Source: Betaproteobacteria bacterium (GTDB lineage Bacteria; Pseudomonadota; Gammaproteobacteria; Burkholderiales; Casimicrobiaceae). From it: a stretch of 11,289 nt of DNA. Position numbers and translations under genes: made by a program. The notes under the pieces were generated by a model. The model made no database searches. It saw only the letters and a program-made list of their open reading frames with translations, and was not told the origin of the DNA. Shown in pieces: positions 1 to 7,250 of this stretch. Position 1 is the first letter of the stretch; each line of letters opens with the position of its first letter. The stretch spans positions 362 through 11,650 of the forward strand of contig PLYG01000296.1 of the NCBI GenBank assembly GCA_003153335.1, given 5' to 3'.

Positions 1-40
1 CTCCCTCACCCTCAGTCCCTCTCCCCCAGGGAGAGGGAAG
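1..40. repeat. REP-like intergenic repeat with a perfect 10-bp hairpin
   Basis: Positions 16-25 (TCCCTCTCCC) and 29-38 (GGGAGAGGGA) are perfect reverse complements around the loop CCA. They are preceded by a pyrimidine-rich CTCCCTCACCCTCAG tail. This resembles a dispersed intergenic repeat known from many proteobacterial genomes, in which a GGGAGAGGG hairpin is followed by a GGGTGAGGG tail; read on the minus strand the order here matches. It lies upstream of folP, where ftsH would be expected to end, outside the window. There is no T-run after the stem on the plus strand, so I do not call it an intrinsic terminator. The copy number cannot be judged from one window. Confidence 0.5.
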
Positions 41-102
41 TTGTGGGCCACTGAACGGCCTATTCGAATCCCCGCGTTATACCGACGTACGACAGAGACG
101 CA

Positions 103-972
103 GTGCGATATCTTGATGCCGGACTCTATAGACTGACCCTGGACCGTCCGCTGGTGATGGGCATAGTCAACGTTACGCCCGATTCATTTGCCGATGGCGG
201 CCGTTATGCCAGTTTTGAGGCGGCTCATGCGCACGCCAGGCAACTGCTGGCGGAGGGTGCCGACATCCTCGACATCGGCGGGGAATCGACGCATCCCGGT
301 GCGGCGTCGGTCAGTGAAGAGGAAGAGAAGGGGCGTGTCATGCCGTTGCTCGAACGCCTGGTGGATTGCGGCAAACCCGTTTCCATTGATACCCGCAAGC
401 CCCGGGTGATGCGGGCCGCGATTGCTGCCGGTGCCGCAATGATCAACGACGTCGACGCGATGCGCGCGCCCGGCGCGCTCGAAGCGCTCGCCGGGTCGGA
501 TGCGGCGGTGTGCCTGATGCACATGCAAGGGCAGCCGGGCACGATGCAACAGGCGCCACAATATGGCGATGTGGTAGCCGAGGTCTTCGCGTTTTTGCGT
601 GATCGGGTGGCCGCGTGCCGCGCGGCCGGCATCGCCGAAGGCCGTCTGGTCATCGATCCAGGCTTCGGCTTCGGGAAAAATCTCGAACATAATCTGGCGC
701 TGCTGCGCGGCCTCGATCGCTTCAATCAGCTTGGCCTGCCGATACTCGCCGGCCTGTCGCGCAAGACCATGCTGGGCACGCTGACGGGCCGCCCCGTGGA
801 TCAACGGGTGCATGCAAGCGTGGCTGCAGCGCTTGCGGCTGCGGCCCGAGGTGCCGCAATCCTGCGCGTTCATGATGTCGCCGCGACAGTCGATGCACTC
901 AAAGTCTGGCAAGCGGTCGGCATGGCTCCTGCCCGGATCAGGTCGGGCCCTGACTCGCAAGTGGCTACATAA
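103..972 (+). CDS. folP: Dihydropteroate synthase (FolP)
   Basis: Condenses p-aminobenzoate with 6-hydroxymethyl-dihydropterin diphosphate to give dihydropteroate in cytoplasmic folate synthesis. This is the sulfonamide target. The 289-residue TIM barrel is of normal family length. Signature 1 (MGIVNVTPDSFADGG) is at residues 19-33 and signature 2 (ADILDIGGEST) at 53-63. By position, N23, T63, D96, N115, D185, K221, R255 and H257 correspond to the E. coli pterin, phosphate and pABA-site residues. The start is GTG at 103; the frame is open back to position 55 but contains no ATG, and no strong Shine-Dalgarno is visible. Loop 2 reads STHPG where STRPG is usual, so H64 replaces the common Arg. 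The gene is normally followed by glmM; here a cytochrome-like gene lies between them. Confidence 0.96.
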   Translation: MRYLDAGLYRLTLDRPLVMGIVNVTPDSFADGGRYASFEAAHAHARQLLAEGADILDIGGESTHPGAASVSEEEEKGRVMPLLERLVDCGKPVSIDTRKPRVMRAAIAAGAAMINDVDAMRAPGALEALAGSDAAVCLMHMQGQPGTMQQAPQYGDVVAEVFAFLRDRVAACRAAGIAEGRLVIDPGFGFGKNLEHNLALLRGLDRFNQLGLPILAGLSRKTMLGTLTGRPVDQRVHASVAAALAAAARGAAILRVHDVAATVDALKVWQAVGMAPARIRSGPDSQVAT

Positions 973-990
973 AGCGTTACACAAACCAGG

Positions 991-1020
991 TTGACGCGGT
1001 CTCGGTCTTCACGCTATTTT
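991..1020 (+). promoter_or_regulatory. Weak sigma70-like promoter before the cytochrome fusion gene
   Basis: TTGACG at 991-996 is followed after 17-18 nt by CTATTT/TATTTT at 1014-1020. The predicted transcription start (about 1027) falls at or after the first ATG (1022). If real, the transcript would be nearly leaderless from the second in-frame ATG at 1028. The -35 is good and the -10 is mediocre. Read-through from folP is the alternative. Confidence 0.25.
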
Positions 1021-1021
1021 T

Positions 1022-2155
1022 ATGCTTATGTCATCGCTGCGTAGACGCATTCGGATTCTGGCGACGAGCGCCGCGGCAGTGCTCTGCACGTCGGTTTTCA
1101 GCGTGTCCGCGCAGGGCACCGATGTTGATCACGGCAAGCTGGTCTACAACACATGGTGCGCGGGCTGCCATGGCGCGGACCCGCGGCAATCGCAGCCTCA
1201 CCTGGCCGCGAACAAGCCCGAGGTTCTCCAGAACGCGATGGATCTGGTTGCGCAAATGAACTTCCTGAAGACCGTTCTGACCGGCACCGATATCGGCGAC
1301 GTCGCCGCCTACATCGGCAGCGTGGCTACGATCGGGGTACCTGTGCTGAACCCGACGCCTGGGTCGGTCGACTTCAGTTACCAGACCGTCGGCGTGCCCA
1401 GCACAGCGCAAACCCTGCTGCTGACCAATCTCGGTTCGGTCGCGCTCAACATTACTGCGATCACCGCAACACCGGCGGATTTCACCGTGTCGGGGAATTG
1501 CGTCGGCCATCGCAACCCGAGCAGCACCTGCGCGCTATCGATTGTGCTGAATCCCAGTGCAGCGGGGTCACTTGCCGGACAGGTGGCCGTCACGTTTTCG
1601 GAGTCGCCCACGCCGGTGACCGTGCCGTTGCTGGGTGCGGGTGTCCTCTCCGAGAGCACGCCGCTCCCCATCGTCGTCGAGTATTACAACCCGGATCTGG
1701 ATAACTATTTCATTACCGCCGATGCGGGGGAGCAGGCATTTGTCGATTCGGGCGCCGTAGGCCGGTGGCTGCGCACCGGCAATGCCTTCCGCTCGGGCGG
1801 AACCACCAAGGTCTGCCGGTTTTACGGCAACGGGGCGACCAATCCGGCGACCGGCCGGATTTACGGCCCCAACAGTCACTTCTACACCGCCGGCCAGTCC
1901 GAATGCGACGGACTCAAGTCTGCCTACATCGTCAGCGCGCCGAGCTGGAAGTTCGAGTCGCTGGACTTCAGCACGGCGCAACTCACCGGGGCCGCGTGCG
2001 CGCCCGGTACGGTGCCGGTCTATCGCGCCTACAACAATGGCGCCACCCGCGGCATCGACAGCAATCACCGCATCACGACCAATCGCACGTCGATCGAGCA
2101 GGTGGTGGCCCGCGGCTGGATCGACGAGGGCATCGCGATGTGCGCGCCGCAGTAA
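1022..2155 (+). CDS. Secreted cytochrome c / choice-of-anchor (ASH-like) / DUF5648-type fusion protein
   Basis: This is a 377-residue exported protein. Residues 1-30 form a Sec signal peptide (SLRRRIR, a hydrophobic run, then a VSA site before Q31). A short class I cytochrome c domain follows (about 33-103) with one haem site, CAGCH at 46-50. M79 is the plausible second axial ligand, and a typical DVAAYIG helix is at 93-99. Residues about 107-208 look like an Ig-fold choice-of-anchor/ASH-type domain (PTPGSVDFSYQTVG, LTNLGS, PLLGAGV). Residues 215-376 match the DUF5648-like module of Burkholderiales surface proteins (VVEYYNPDLDNYFIT, VCRFYG, SHFYTA, SNHRITT), with cysteines at 265, 295, 326 and 374 that could form disulfides. 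In-frame ATGs at 1022 and 1028 are both possible starts; neither has a clear Shine-Dalgarno. The function is unknown; periplasmic or surface electron transfer is an inference from the haem motif. Confidence 0.85.
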   Translation: MLMSSLRRRIRILATSAAAVLCTSVFSVSAQGTDVDHGKLVYNTWCAGCHGADPRQSQPHLAANKPEVLQNAMDLVAQMNFLKTVLTGTDIGDVAAYIGSVATIGVPVLNPTPGSVDFSYQTVGVPSTAQTLLLTNLGSVALNITAITATPADFTVSGNCVGHRNPSSTCALSIVLNPSAAGSLAGQVAVTFSESPTPVTVPLLGAGVLSESTPLPIVVEYYNPDLDNYFITADAGEQAFVDSGAVGRWLRTGNAFRSGGTTKVCRFYGNGATNPATGRIYGPNSHFYTAGQSECDGLKSAYIVSAPSWKFESLDFSTAQLTGAACAPGTVPVYRAYNNGATRGIDSNHRITTNRTSIEQVVARGWIDEGIAMCAPQ

Positions 2156-2176
2156 ATCAGCAGGCTGCCAGCATTC

Positions 2177-2205
2177 CGGCGGACATCCGCCGCAACCCTT
2201 ACAAT
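2177..2205 (+). promoter_or_regulatory. Candidate glmM promoter with a dyad in its spacer
   Basis: TACAAT at 2200-2205 matches five of six -10 bases and would start transcription about 17 nt before the glmM ATG at 2229. No good -35 is visible. A 7-bp inverted repeat (CGGCGGA at 2177-2183, TCCGCCG at 2186-2192, 2-nt centre) occupies the -35/spacer region and could be an operator. It could also be a remnant terminator of the upstream gene, though no T-run follows it. A local promoter makes sense because an extra gene now separates glmM from folP. Confidence 0.3.
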
Positions 2206-2228
2206 AGCGGCCTCATCCCGGACTCGTT

Positions 2229-3599
2229 ATGCCCATGACCAGAAAATACTTCGGAACCGACGGCGTGCGCGGCCGTGTCGGAGAATCGCCGATCACCCCG
2301 GACTGGGTGCTCCGCCTTGGTTACGCCGCAGGACGCGTGTTGGTTGACGCGCAACCTGCAGCGCGGGACCGACCGAGCGTGCTGATAGGCAAGGACACGC
2401 GCATTTCCGGCTACATGCTCGAGGCCGCGCTCGAGTCCGGGTTTTCGGCGGCCGGTGTCGATGTTTATCTCTCCGGGCCGCTGCCCACGCCTGCCGTCGC
2501 GCATCTGACGCGCGCGCTGCGCTTGGCAGCAGGAGTCGTGATCAGCGCCTCGCACAACGGTTTCGAGGACAACGGAATCAAGTTCTTTTCGGCAGCCGGG
2601 ACCAAGCTGCCCGACGCCACCGAGCTGGCGATCGAGGCCGCGCTTGAATTGCCGCTGGCGTGTGTCGCGTCCGCGGATCTGGGCAAGGCCCGCCGGGTCG
2701 CCGATGCGGCAGGGCGCTATGTCGAGTTCTGCAAGGGCACGTTTCCGGATGACCTGGATCTGCACGGTCTGAAGATGGTAGTTGACTGCGCGAACGGCGC
2801 CGGTTATCACGTGGCGCCGCCGGTGTTTCATGAGCTGGGCGCCGAGGTCATCGCCATCGGCGATCGGCCCGACGGCGTCAACATCAACGCCGGTTGCGGC
2901 GCCACCGCGCCGGAAGCGCTTTGGCAGGCCGTGCTTGCCCATGGCGCCGCCGTGGGCATTGCGCTCGATGGCGATGGCGACCGGCTGGTCATGATCGATG
3001 CCGAGGGGCACATCTACGACGGCGATCAGTTGCTGTACGTGATCGCGGCCGATCGGCATGCGCGCGGCGAGCTCGCCGGCGGCGTCGCGGGCACGCTGAT
3101 GAGCAATCTCGGATTCGAACAGGCGCTCACCCGCCGGGGGATTCCATTTGCCCGGGCTGCCGTGGGCGACCGCTATGTGCTGGAACTCCTGCTTGAGCGC
3201 AACTGGGTGCTGGGCGGCGAGAATTCCGGCCACATTCTCTGCCTCGACAAACATACTACGGGTGACGCGATCATCGCCGCGCTGCAGGTCTTGGCCGTCA
3301 TGCGTCGCACTGGCCGCAGCTTGCCCGAGCTCACCGCCGATTGCGCTCTCTATCCGCAGCGCATGATCAATGTGCGGACCGCGCGGCGGATCGACTGGCG
3401 GACGCGCCCGGATATCGTCCGGGCCAAGGACGCGGTCGAGACCGAACTCGCAGGTAATGGACGGGTTTTGCTGCGGCCGTCCGGCACCGAGCCGGTGTTG
3501 CGGGTCATGGTGGAAGCGCAGGACGCCGCCCAGGCGGACCGCCAAGCGCGCCAACTGGCGGCGGCGGTCGAAGAATCGGCCCACAGCGATTCCAATTGA
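2229..3599 (+). CDS. glmM: Phosphoglucosamine mutase (GlmM)
   Basis: Interconverts glucosamine-6-phosphate and glucosamine-1-phosphate, feeding UDP-GlcNAc for peptidoglycan and LPS. It is a cytoplasmic alpha-D-phosphohexomutase of 456 residues (E. coli 445). Visible motifs are the N-terminal FGTDGVRG (8-15), the active-site loop ISASHN (105-110) with S108 as the phosphorylated serine, the metal loop DGDGDR (247-252), the sugar-binding GGENSGH (329-335) and the phosphate-binding RPSGTEP (416-422). The loop continues as HNGFEDNGIKFF, so Gly replaces the usual Pro after SASHN. The start is ATG 2229 with a second in-frame ATG at 2235; the conserved KYFGTDG begins three to five residues later, so either fits. 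The stop codon (TGA, 3597-3599) is embedded in the -35 element of the next gene. Confidence 0.97.
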   Translation: MPMTRKYFGTDGVRGRVGESPITPDWVLRLGYAAGRVLVDAQPAARDRPSVLIGKDTRISGYMLEAALESGFSAAGVDVYLSGPLPTPAVAHLTRALRLAAGVVISASHNGFEDNGIKFFSAAGTKLPDATELAIEAALELPLACVASADLGKARRVADAAGRYVEFCKGTFPDDLDLHGLKMVVDCANGAGYHVAPPVFHELGAEVIAIGDRPDGVNINAGCGATAPEALWQAVLAHGAAVGIALDGDGDRLVMIDAEGHIYDGDQLLYVIAADRHARGELAGGVAGTLMSNLGFEQALTRRGIPFARAAVGDRYVLELLLERNWVLGGENSGHILCLDKHTTGDAIIAALQVLAVMRRTGRSLPELTADCALYPQRMINVRTARRIDWRTRPDIVRAKDAVETELAGNGRVLLRPSGTEPVLRVMVEAQDAAQADRQARQLAAAVEESAHSDSN

Positions 3600-3624
3600 C
3601 GGTGACTGCGGACCTCGTTAGACT
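3596..3624 (+). promoter_or_regulatory. Sigma70-type promoter for the TRAP binding protein gene
   Basis: TTGACG (3596-3601) and TAGACT (3619-3624) are separated by exactly 17 nt. The -35 box contains the glmM stop codon. Transcription would begin near 3631 and give a leader of about 130 nt before the ATG at 3764. Match quality is 5/6 and 4/6. Confidence 0.45.
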
Positions 3625-3636
3625 GCACGGGTTTTT

Positions 3637-3682
3637 ACGGCCTCCCGCAGAGGGGGCCGTCGATCAAGCTCCAGGAGGAGGA
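3637..3682 (+). other. Leader hairpin and orphan Shine-Dalgarno-like tract
   Basis: ACGGCC at 3637-3642 pairs with GGCCGT at 3655-3660, extended by one G-U and two C-G pairs around a 6-nt loop. It is followed at about 3671-3682 by the purine tract AGGAGGAGGAGGT. That tract is a very strong anti-SD complement but has no start codon at translation distance; the gene's own ATG is about 80 nt further on. The T-run lies before the hairpin, so it is not an intrinsic terminator. Possible roles are ribosome standby, RNA stability or attenuation. None is proven. Confidence 0.3.
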
Positions 3683-3763
3683 GGTACGGGGAAGGACGGC
3701 AACGGGCCGGGCAGACCGCGCAAGACGGAACGTCCGGTTCGATGCTTTTGCGGGAGCAGTTCG

Positions 3764-4864
3764 ATGCGCGGCGCGCACGCCGCTAAAGCTGCGGCACGTA
3801 TCGGCCCTGCAGTGTTGATCCCGCGCAGCGCGCGATTGCCGGCGTCGCTCGCCGCACTGCTGTGCGTCCTCGTTGCCGGTGCATTGCCCGCGCGGGTTTC
3901 CGCGCAATCCTACAAACCCGAATACAAGCTCAGCACGGCCGTCGGGCCCGTCTATCCGTGGGGCAAGGGGGCCGAAATATGGGCGCAGCTGGTCAAGGAG
4001 CGCACGGCCGGACGAATCAGCATCAGGCAATTTCCAGGTGCCTCGGCCGTCGCCGGCGACCCCGCGCGCGAGTTCGCCGCGCTGCGTGACGGGACCATCG
4101 ATCTGGCCGTGGGCTCGTCGCTCAACTGGGGGAGCCAAGTCAAGGCGCTCAACCTGTTCGCGCTGCCCTTCATGGTTGGGGACCGGAAAGCGCTTGATGC
4201 GTTGCTGCGCGGAGAGGTCGGAGCGGCGGTTTTGCGCGCGATCGAAGAGGCCGGCGTGGTTCCACTGGCATGGGGCGACAACGACTTTCGCGAAATCTCC
4301 ACCACACAGCGCGCGTTGCACAGGCCGGAGGACCTTGTCGGGTTGCGAATCCGGGTCAGCGGATCGCCGTTGCCCGATGCGGTGCTGACCGCGCTCGGCG
4401 CAGTTCCGACCCGGATGAAATGGCTGGATGCGCAGAATGGAATGCTGGCGGGGACGATAGACGGTCAGGAAACGACTGCACAAGCCTTTGTCGTCACCAA
4501 GGCCCATACGCTGGGCCAGAAGCAAGTCACGTTGTGGGCGCTGGCCGCCGACCCGCTGGTATTCGCCGTGAGCCGCACAGCTTGGGATGCCTGGACGGCC
4601 GAAGATCGCGAAATCGTCCGCCAGGCCGCCGTCGAAGCCGCGAGCCGCGAGATTGAGCTCGCGCGCCGCGCCGCTGCAACCGCCGAAGCGGCCATCGCCC
4701 GTGAGCTCAAGAGCGCCGGGGTAATCGTGACCCGATTGACGCCGGATGAACGGGCTGCGTTTGCGGCCGCAACCAGGGCGGTTTTCGACAAATGGGCGAG
4801 CGAAGTGGGAGCCGACCTGGTCCTGCGCGCGCAGGACGCGATCACGGCGTCCCGCAAACCCTGA
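3764..4864 (+). CDS. TRAP-type transporter substrate-binding protein (DctP family), solo
   Basis: A 366-residue periplasmic binding protein for small organic acids or related carboxylates. The ATG at 3764 is preceded by GGGAG (3752-3756) seven bases upstream; it gives a signal peptide with a long basic n-region, hydrophobic core around 28-42 and an RVSA cleavage site before Q48. The frame is open back to a TTG at 3596, but that start would put 56 low-complexity residues before the signal peptide. DctP-family features are an N-terminal lobe with KGAEIWAQLVKERTAGR, the hinge motif GLRIRV (193-198) whose last Arg normally binds the ligand carboxylate, and GTIDGQE (230-236). After GQE this protein has Thr where Asn is common. 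No DctQ or DctM membrane subunit lies nearby, so it must use a distant transporter. The ligand is not deducible; the converging deacylase operon suggests N-acyl amino acids, weakly. Confidence 0.9.
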   Translation: MRGAHAAKAAARIGPAVLIPRSARLPASLAALLCVLVAGALPARVSAQSYKPEYKLSTAVGPVYPWGKGAEIWAQLVKERTAGRISIRQFPGASAVAGDPAREFAALRDGTIDLAVGSSLNWGSQVKALNLFALPFMVGDRKALDALLRGEVGAAVLRAIEEAGVVPLAWGDNDFREISTTQRALHRPEDLVGLRIRVSGSPLPDAVLTALGAVPTRMKWLDAQNGMLAGTIDGQETTAQAFVVTKAHTLGQKQVTLWALAADPLVFAVSRTAWDAWTAEDREIVRQAAVEAASREIELARRAAATAEAAIARELKSAGVIVTRLTPDERAAFAAATRAVFDKWASEVGADLVLRAQDAITASRKP

Positions 4865-4930
4865 CTTCAACCGTGGCTGCGGTCCTGCCGCCGATTCGTG
4901 TGGCGAATTGATGACGAAGCAGTGAGGCCT

Positions 4931-5917
4931 TTAGCTGACGAATCGTCCCAGGCGCACCGCGGTATCGCCCGGCTTGGCGCGTCTGCGCATGGGCATCACC
5001 AGCGCGCACGCATCGTAGGGCGTGCGGATCTCCAGCTCTCCATCGCGTGCAACCAGCGATCCCGCTTTCGGCACCACGGTCAACGTGCCGTCCTGCGGCC
5101 AGACAAAGCTGAACTGGTTGGTCCGGATCGGAACGGATGCCGTCACCTCGATGACCCGCTGGCGCGGTGCCGGCTTCGGGTCGAGATGGCGGTCGATGAA
5201 GTCCACGCCGACCAGTCCGAAGTGCCGCAAAAAGTGCAACGATGCCTGGATCGCCACGACCGGTGTCTCGAGGGTCCAGTGCTGGCCGCATTCGATCAAG
5301 AGCGCGGTGCGCGGATCTTCGGGATCGTCAAATCGCCCATAGTCGCGCAGCCGCCGGCCTGCGGTATGCCCGGCATCGACGACTATATGTTCGGGGAATC
5401 CCAGCGCCAGCGCGAGATCGACACCCTTCTTGTGCGCGCCGGCCAGCATCAGCGGCGGACAGGGATCCGACATCGAATGGATATCGAGCAGGTAGTCGAC
5501 CGTATCGTAGAACCGGCGCAGTTCGCGCGCGCGCTGCAGTTCCACCGAATCGCGATCGCCATCGAGCACGGAGACCGCCCACACGCGATTGAAATCCTCA
5601 TCGACAAAGCGGGACTTGAACGGCTCGTCGGGATTCCAGGTGCGAAACGCGGCGACATTGGCAAAGCAAAGCGAGAGTCTGCCACACACCGGCCGCACGT
5701 TTTCGCGCAGCAGAAAATCGAGGGCGATGGCCCCGCATACTTCGTTGCCGTGGGTCAGTGCTTGAATGGCCACGTGCGGTCCCGGATGTCCGCTGTCGAA
5801 GCTCCACACGTGCTGCAAGCCCGTATTGCCCGCGGCCCAGCGCGCAACGTCTGGAAACGCGACCTCGACCCGGTACTGGGGCAACGCCGCCGCCGATCCC
5901 TGATCCGCCATCGTCAT
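4931..5917 (-). CDS. Succinylglutamate desuccinylase/aspartoacylase family zinc hydrolase (AstE-like)
   Basis: A 328-residue M14-type zinc carboxypeptidase-fold enzyme that releases the acyl group from an N-acyl amino acid. The zinc motif is HGNE, with H56 and E59 as the first two ligands and H147 in LLDIHSMSDP as the third. FVDEDFNR (104-111) supplies the substrate-binding Asn-Arg pair, and E209 in LLIECGQH is the catalytic glutamate. A C-terminal beta domain follows (from about 235). The gene begins 18 nt after the argE stop codon and is surely co-transcribed with it. ATGs at 5917 and 5911 are both in frame. The other genes of the AST arginine pathway are absent, so the substrate is probably not succinylglutamate; the exact acyl group cannot be read from sequence. 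It converges with the TRAP gene across a 66-nt gap. Confidence 0.9.
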   Translation of the reverse strand: MTMADQGSAAALPQYRVEVAFPDVARWAAGNTGLQHVWSFDSGHPGPHVAIQALTHGNEVCGAIALDFLLRENVRPVCGRLSLCFANVAAFRTWNPDEPFKSRFVDEDFNRVWAVSVLDGDRDSVELQRARELRRFYDTVDYLLDIHSMSDPCPPLMLAGAHKKGVDLALALGFPEHIVVDAGHTAGRRLRDYGRFDDPEDPRTALLIECGQHWTLETPVVAIQASLHFLRHFGLVGVDFIDRHLDPKPAPRQRVIEVTASVPIRTNQFSFVWPQDGTLTVVPKAGSLVARDGELEIRTPYDACALVMPMRRRAKPGDTAVRLGRFVS

Positions 5918-5935
5918 GTGTCTTTCTGCGGGAGG

Positions 5936-7126
5936 TCAGGCGCGCGGGCTGCTGACCTGATCGATCAGCCGCCGCAAGAACGCCTCGCAACGCGCCACCT
6001 GTTCCAGGGTTACCCACTCGTTGGGCTGGTGCGCCTGCGCAATATGGCCGGGTCCGCAGAGAATGGCCGGGATGCCGGCATTGTGGAACAGCGAGGCTTC
6101 GGCGCCGAAGGAGACCTTGTTGAAGGCCGTGCCGTGGTTGCAGCAACGGCCCAGCTCGGCGATCACGCTGTCGGCGCCGGTATCGAAGCCAGGCAGGGCG
6201 GAAAGCTGCTCGAACCCAATGCAGGTGTCGGCGGCGACGGCGTGCATTTCGGGCAGAAAGCGCGCAGCGTAGTCTTGCAGCTCGCGCAGCAGTTCGTCGG
6301 GATCGTCGAAGGGCAGGAAGCGGAATTCGAATATGAACTCACAGTCGCGCGGCACGATGTTGAGCGCCGTGCCGCCCTTGATCGTGCCGACATGAACGGT
6401 CGTGAAGGGGACGTCGTAGTCGTGGTCTAAGCGGCCTTTCTCGCGAATGCGTTTTGCCATCGCGCGCAAATACGTGACGACTTCGCAAGCGATCTCGACC
6501 GCGTTGACGCCTTTGGGAGTAAGCGCCGAATGCGCTTCAAACCCGCGAACGCGGCACCGATACGATCGCTTGCCCTTGTGCGCGACAACGAGTTCCATGC
6601 CGGTGGGTTCGCCTACGATGCAGCCACCCGGTGCAAATCCCACATTGGCGAGATCCGCGATCAGCCGGCGGACGCCGATACAGCCGACTTCTTCGTCATA
6701 CGACAGCGCGAAATGCAGCGGGCGCTTGAGACCGCGCTGCGTCATCTCCGGCACCAGCGCCAGCGCGATGGCGATGAAACTTTTCATGTCGCACACGCCG
6801 CGTCCAACCAGACGGTCGCCAACCTGCGTAGCCTGCCACGGATCGGTGTTCCAGTTCTGTCCGTCCACCGGGACCACGTCGGTGTGACCGGAAAGCACGA
6901 TGCCACCATCGATTTGCGGACCGATGGTGGCAAACAGATTCGCTTTATTTCCGGCGTCGTCGAAAGTCAGACGCGACTCGATACCGTGATCGCGCAAATA
7001 CGCACTGACCCATTCGATCAGCGCCAGATTCGATTCGCGGCTGGTGGTGTTGAACGACACCAGTTGCCGGATCATGGCGAGCGAAGCTGCGGAGAGTTTG
7101 GTCGATTCGATCAGGGGAGCGTTCAT
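5936..7126 (-). CDS. argE: Acetylornithine deacetylase, M20 family (ArgE)
   Basis: A cytoplasmic zinc hydrolase that cleaves N-acetyl-L-ornithine to ornithine and acetate, or a close relative acting on other N-acyl amino acids. It has 396 residues (E. coli ArgE 383). Metal and catalytic residues are in place: H81 and D83 in SGHTDVVPVDG, D113 in GRGVCDMK, catalytic E145 and ligand E146 in YDEEVGC, E173 in VGEPTG, and the C-terminal His in AQAHQPNEW. H199 sits in the dimerisation-lid region (FEAHSALTP). The ATG at 7126 lacks a strong Shine-Dalgarno. It is first in a two-gene minus-strand operon with the AstE-like hydrolase. Because many Burkholderiales use ArgJ to recycle acetyl groups in arginine synthesis, a catabolic or salvage role is possible; I infer this and do not see it. 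Confidence 0.9.
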   Translation of the reverse strand: MNAPLIESTKLSAASLAMIRQLVSFNTTSRESNLALIEWVSAYLRDHGIESRLTFDDAGNKANLFATIGPQIDGGIVLSGHTDVVPVDGQNWNTDPWQATQVGDRLVGRGVCDMKSFIAIALALVPEMTQRGLKRPLHFALSYDEEVGCIGVRRLIADLANVGFAPGGCIVGEPTGMELVVAHKGKRSYRCRVRGFEAHSALTPKGVNAVEIACEVVTYLRAMAKRIREKGRLDHDYDVPFTTVHVGTIKGGTALNIVPRDCEFIFEFRFLPFDDPDELLRELQDYAARFLPEMHAVAADTCIGFEQLSALPGFDTGADSVIAELGRCCNHGTAFNKVSFGAEASLFHNAGIPAILCGPGHIAQAHQPNEWVTLEQVARCEAFLRRLIDQVSSPRA

Positions 7127-7197
7127 TGTGTTCTGCCGGGGATCGCAGTCCTCGCCGCCGTAGGCCGTTCGGGCGGTGAATCTCTGCGCAATCGTCC

Positions 7198-7226
7198 TTA
7201 GTAATCAAATTCCGCCAAGCTGTCAA
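7198..7226 (-). promoter_or_regulatory. argE operon promoter
   Basis: On the minus strand TTGACA (7226-7221, perfect -35) is followed after 17 nt by TACTAA (7203-7198), a three-of-six -10. Predicted transcription starts near 7191, leaving a leader of about 65 nt before the argE ATG. Confidence 0.5.
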
Positions 7227-7250
7227 TACCAGTAGTGGGGGACTGACAGC
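7219..7250. promoter_or_regulatory. 7-bp dyad spanning back-to-back -35 elements
   Basis: GCTGTCA (7219-7225) and TGACAGC (7244-7250) are perfect inverted copies separated by 18 nt. The left arm overlaps the argE -35 and the right arm overlaps a CTGACA that could be a plus-strand -35. A regulator binding here could control both directions, but the symmetry may simply reflect two divergent -35 boxes. Confidence 0.35.

Noticed and set aside
2199..3584. Minus-strand frame of 461 codons opposite glmM
   Set aside because: It is a shadow of glmM, whose motifs are complete on the plus strand.
3742..3786. 14-codon frame overlapping the start of the TRAP gene (possible leader peptide)
   Set aside because: No ribosome-binding site of its own, and the Arg-rich sequence is expected by chance at this GC content.
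3635..4870. Minus-strand frame of 411 codons opposite the TRAP gene
   Set aside because: The plus strand carries a signal peptide, Shine-Dalgarno and DctP motifs; this frame has none.
4894..4908. Hairpin ATTCG/CGAAT in the convergent gap after the TRAP gene
   Set aside because: Only five base pairs and no T-run; too weak to call a terminator.
4898..6430. Long plus-strand frame of 510 codons opposite the deacylase operon
   Set aside because: It is antisense to two genes with intact catalytic motifs, has no recognisable domain and arises from high-GC codon bias.
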